Made by a program: the position numbers and the translations under genes. The notes under the pieces are model-generated. The model saw only the letters and a list, made by a program, of their open reading frames with translations, did no database searches and was not told the DNA's origin. A stretch of DNA of 64,000 nt, taken from positions 18,239,294-18,303,293 of the forward strand of contig JAIUCV010000009.1 in the NCBI GenBank assembly GCA_026724425.1, given 5' to 3'. This DNA comes from Erythrophleum ivorense. Lineage: Eukaryota > Streptophyta > Magnoliopsida > Fabales > Fabaceae. Positions 63,756 through 64,000 of this stretch are shown one piece after another (position 1 is the first letter of the stretch; each line of letters starts with the position of its first letter).

Positions 63756-64000
63756 ATCTTCTAACACCATATGAAGCCCCAAACCAAGGCTAGAACAAAT
63801 TAAAACACTTCTTAACTACTTGTGCTAGCTTAAGCTGAGATATGCACTAAGGAAGGGGTTCACAAGCTTCTTGATTTTTCCTTGATGGGAGAGCCACTTG
63901 GGGAGGTTTCTAAGGGTCTTAGGAGCTCAAGGAAACATTTAATTAGCCAAGGAATTACTCATACAAAATCAGATTTTCCAAAACCCTAGAAAACACTACA

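Larger units (their letters stand above)
47832..64000 (-). mobile_element. LTR family D, copy D2 (reverse), split by E, G and B3; right end off-window
   Basis: Own pieces are 47832-48420, about 51467-52534 and 58686-59194. The start TGTAATAATCG matches the D1 start. Each junction reads on in D1 order: 20350-20940, then 20945-21990, then 21990-22235 plus 28702-28900. The minisatellite is at about 58890-59130. The right end and its target duplication are beyond the window. No gene. Confidence 0.7.
59195..64000 (+). mobile_element. LTR family B, copy B3 (forward), partial, with internal duplication
   Basis: Starts TGTAATATCATAT inside D2. It follows the B order: U3-type repeats, palindrome 60623-60639, minisatellite 60770-60970, then at about 61502 jumps back to the sequence seen at 59230 and repeats it all (palindrome 62886-62902, minisatellite 63040-63220). 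The last bases, from about 63755, go beyond the duplicated unit and match B1 at about 24515-24760. Its 3' end is off-window. Confidence 0.78.

Noticed and set aside
1..64000. CRISPR arrays, operons, tRNA or rRNA genes, defence or biosynthetic clusters
   Set aside because: None was found by reading; the direct repeats present are LTR parts with no regular spacers, and the gene context is entirely retrotransposon.

Overview
This window reads as plant heterochromatin: an AT-rich block built almost entirely from LTR retrotransposons inserted into one another. I find no host protein-coding gene, no tRNA or rRNA gene, and no CRISPR or bacterial-type feature. The plant assignment rests on a Ty3/gypsy polyprotein with a tRNA-iMet-type primer site, a chromodomain-type polyprotein tail abutting a TGTAACA-type LTR, and an Athila/Tat-like long LTR with the polypurine tract GTGTGGGGGAA. 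A pericentromeric region of an angiosperm with many retrotransposons is likely; the species cannot be told.

Layout. 1-2881: 3' end of an Athila/Tat-like element. 2882-12276: a cascade of 3.7-kb-class LTRs (family A). A1 sits in A2, A2 in A3, A3 in A4, with only right halves visible because the left halves lie off-window; A4 also carries a complete A5. 12402-15343: LTR C1. 15858-19542: LTR A6. About 19741-32737 and 47193-47831: a decayed minus-strand chromovirus made of LTR C4 plus the 3' end of its internal region. Into it went D1 (20331-30202, holding B1, which holds C2), B2 (32738-47187) and D2 (47832 to beyond the window). B2 holds the one recognisable autonomous element, a Ty3/gypsy copy at 34143-44975, and that copy is itself broken inside its integrase by solo LTR A7 (39434-43169). 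D2 holds E (48421-51466), G (52535-58685, which holds C3) and B3 (59195 to the end, with an internal 2.27-kb tandem duplication).

The order of insertion can be read from 5-bp target-site duplications. Exact ones are GTCAA (A5), GGACT (D1), ACCTT (C2), AAGCA (B2), GAAAG (gypsy), ACTAG (A7) and TTCTT (C3). One-mismatch ones flank B1, C1, E and G.

Families A, B, D, E and G are related long LTRs with TGTAACA/TGTTACA-like ends, about 3.0-3.7 kb net. They share a modular layout: a 5' half with degenerate repeats about 160-195 bp apart, a small palindrome GAGATTC-NNN-GAATCTC, a minisatellite of about 30-bp units, a TATA-like stretch about 0.6 kb before the 3' end, and a strongly conserved block after it. 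None has a visible internal coding region here, so they look like solo LTRs. Family C is a separate LTR of about 2.9 kb whose copy C4 is joined to a chromodomain relic, tying it to Del/Tekay-type chromoviruses. All ORFs outside the gypsy element appear to be chance frames in LTRs. The most unusual item is a 501-bp patch at 50251-50751, flanked by a perfect 30-bp direct repeat, that carries a copy of a unique insertion junction located 20 kb away.
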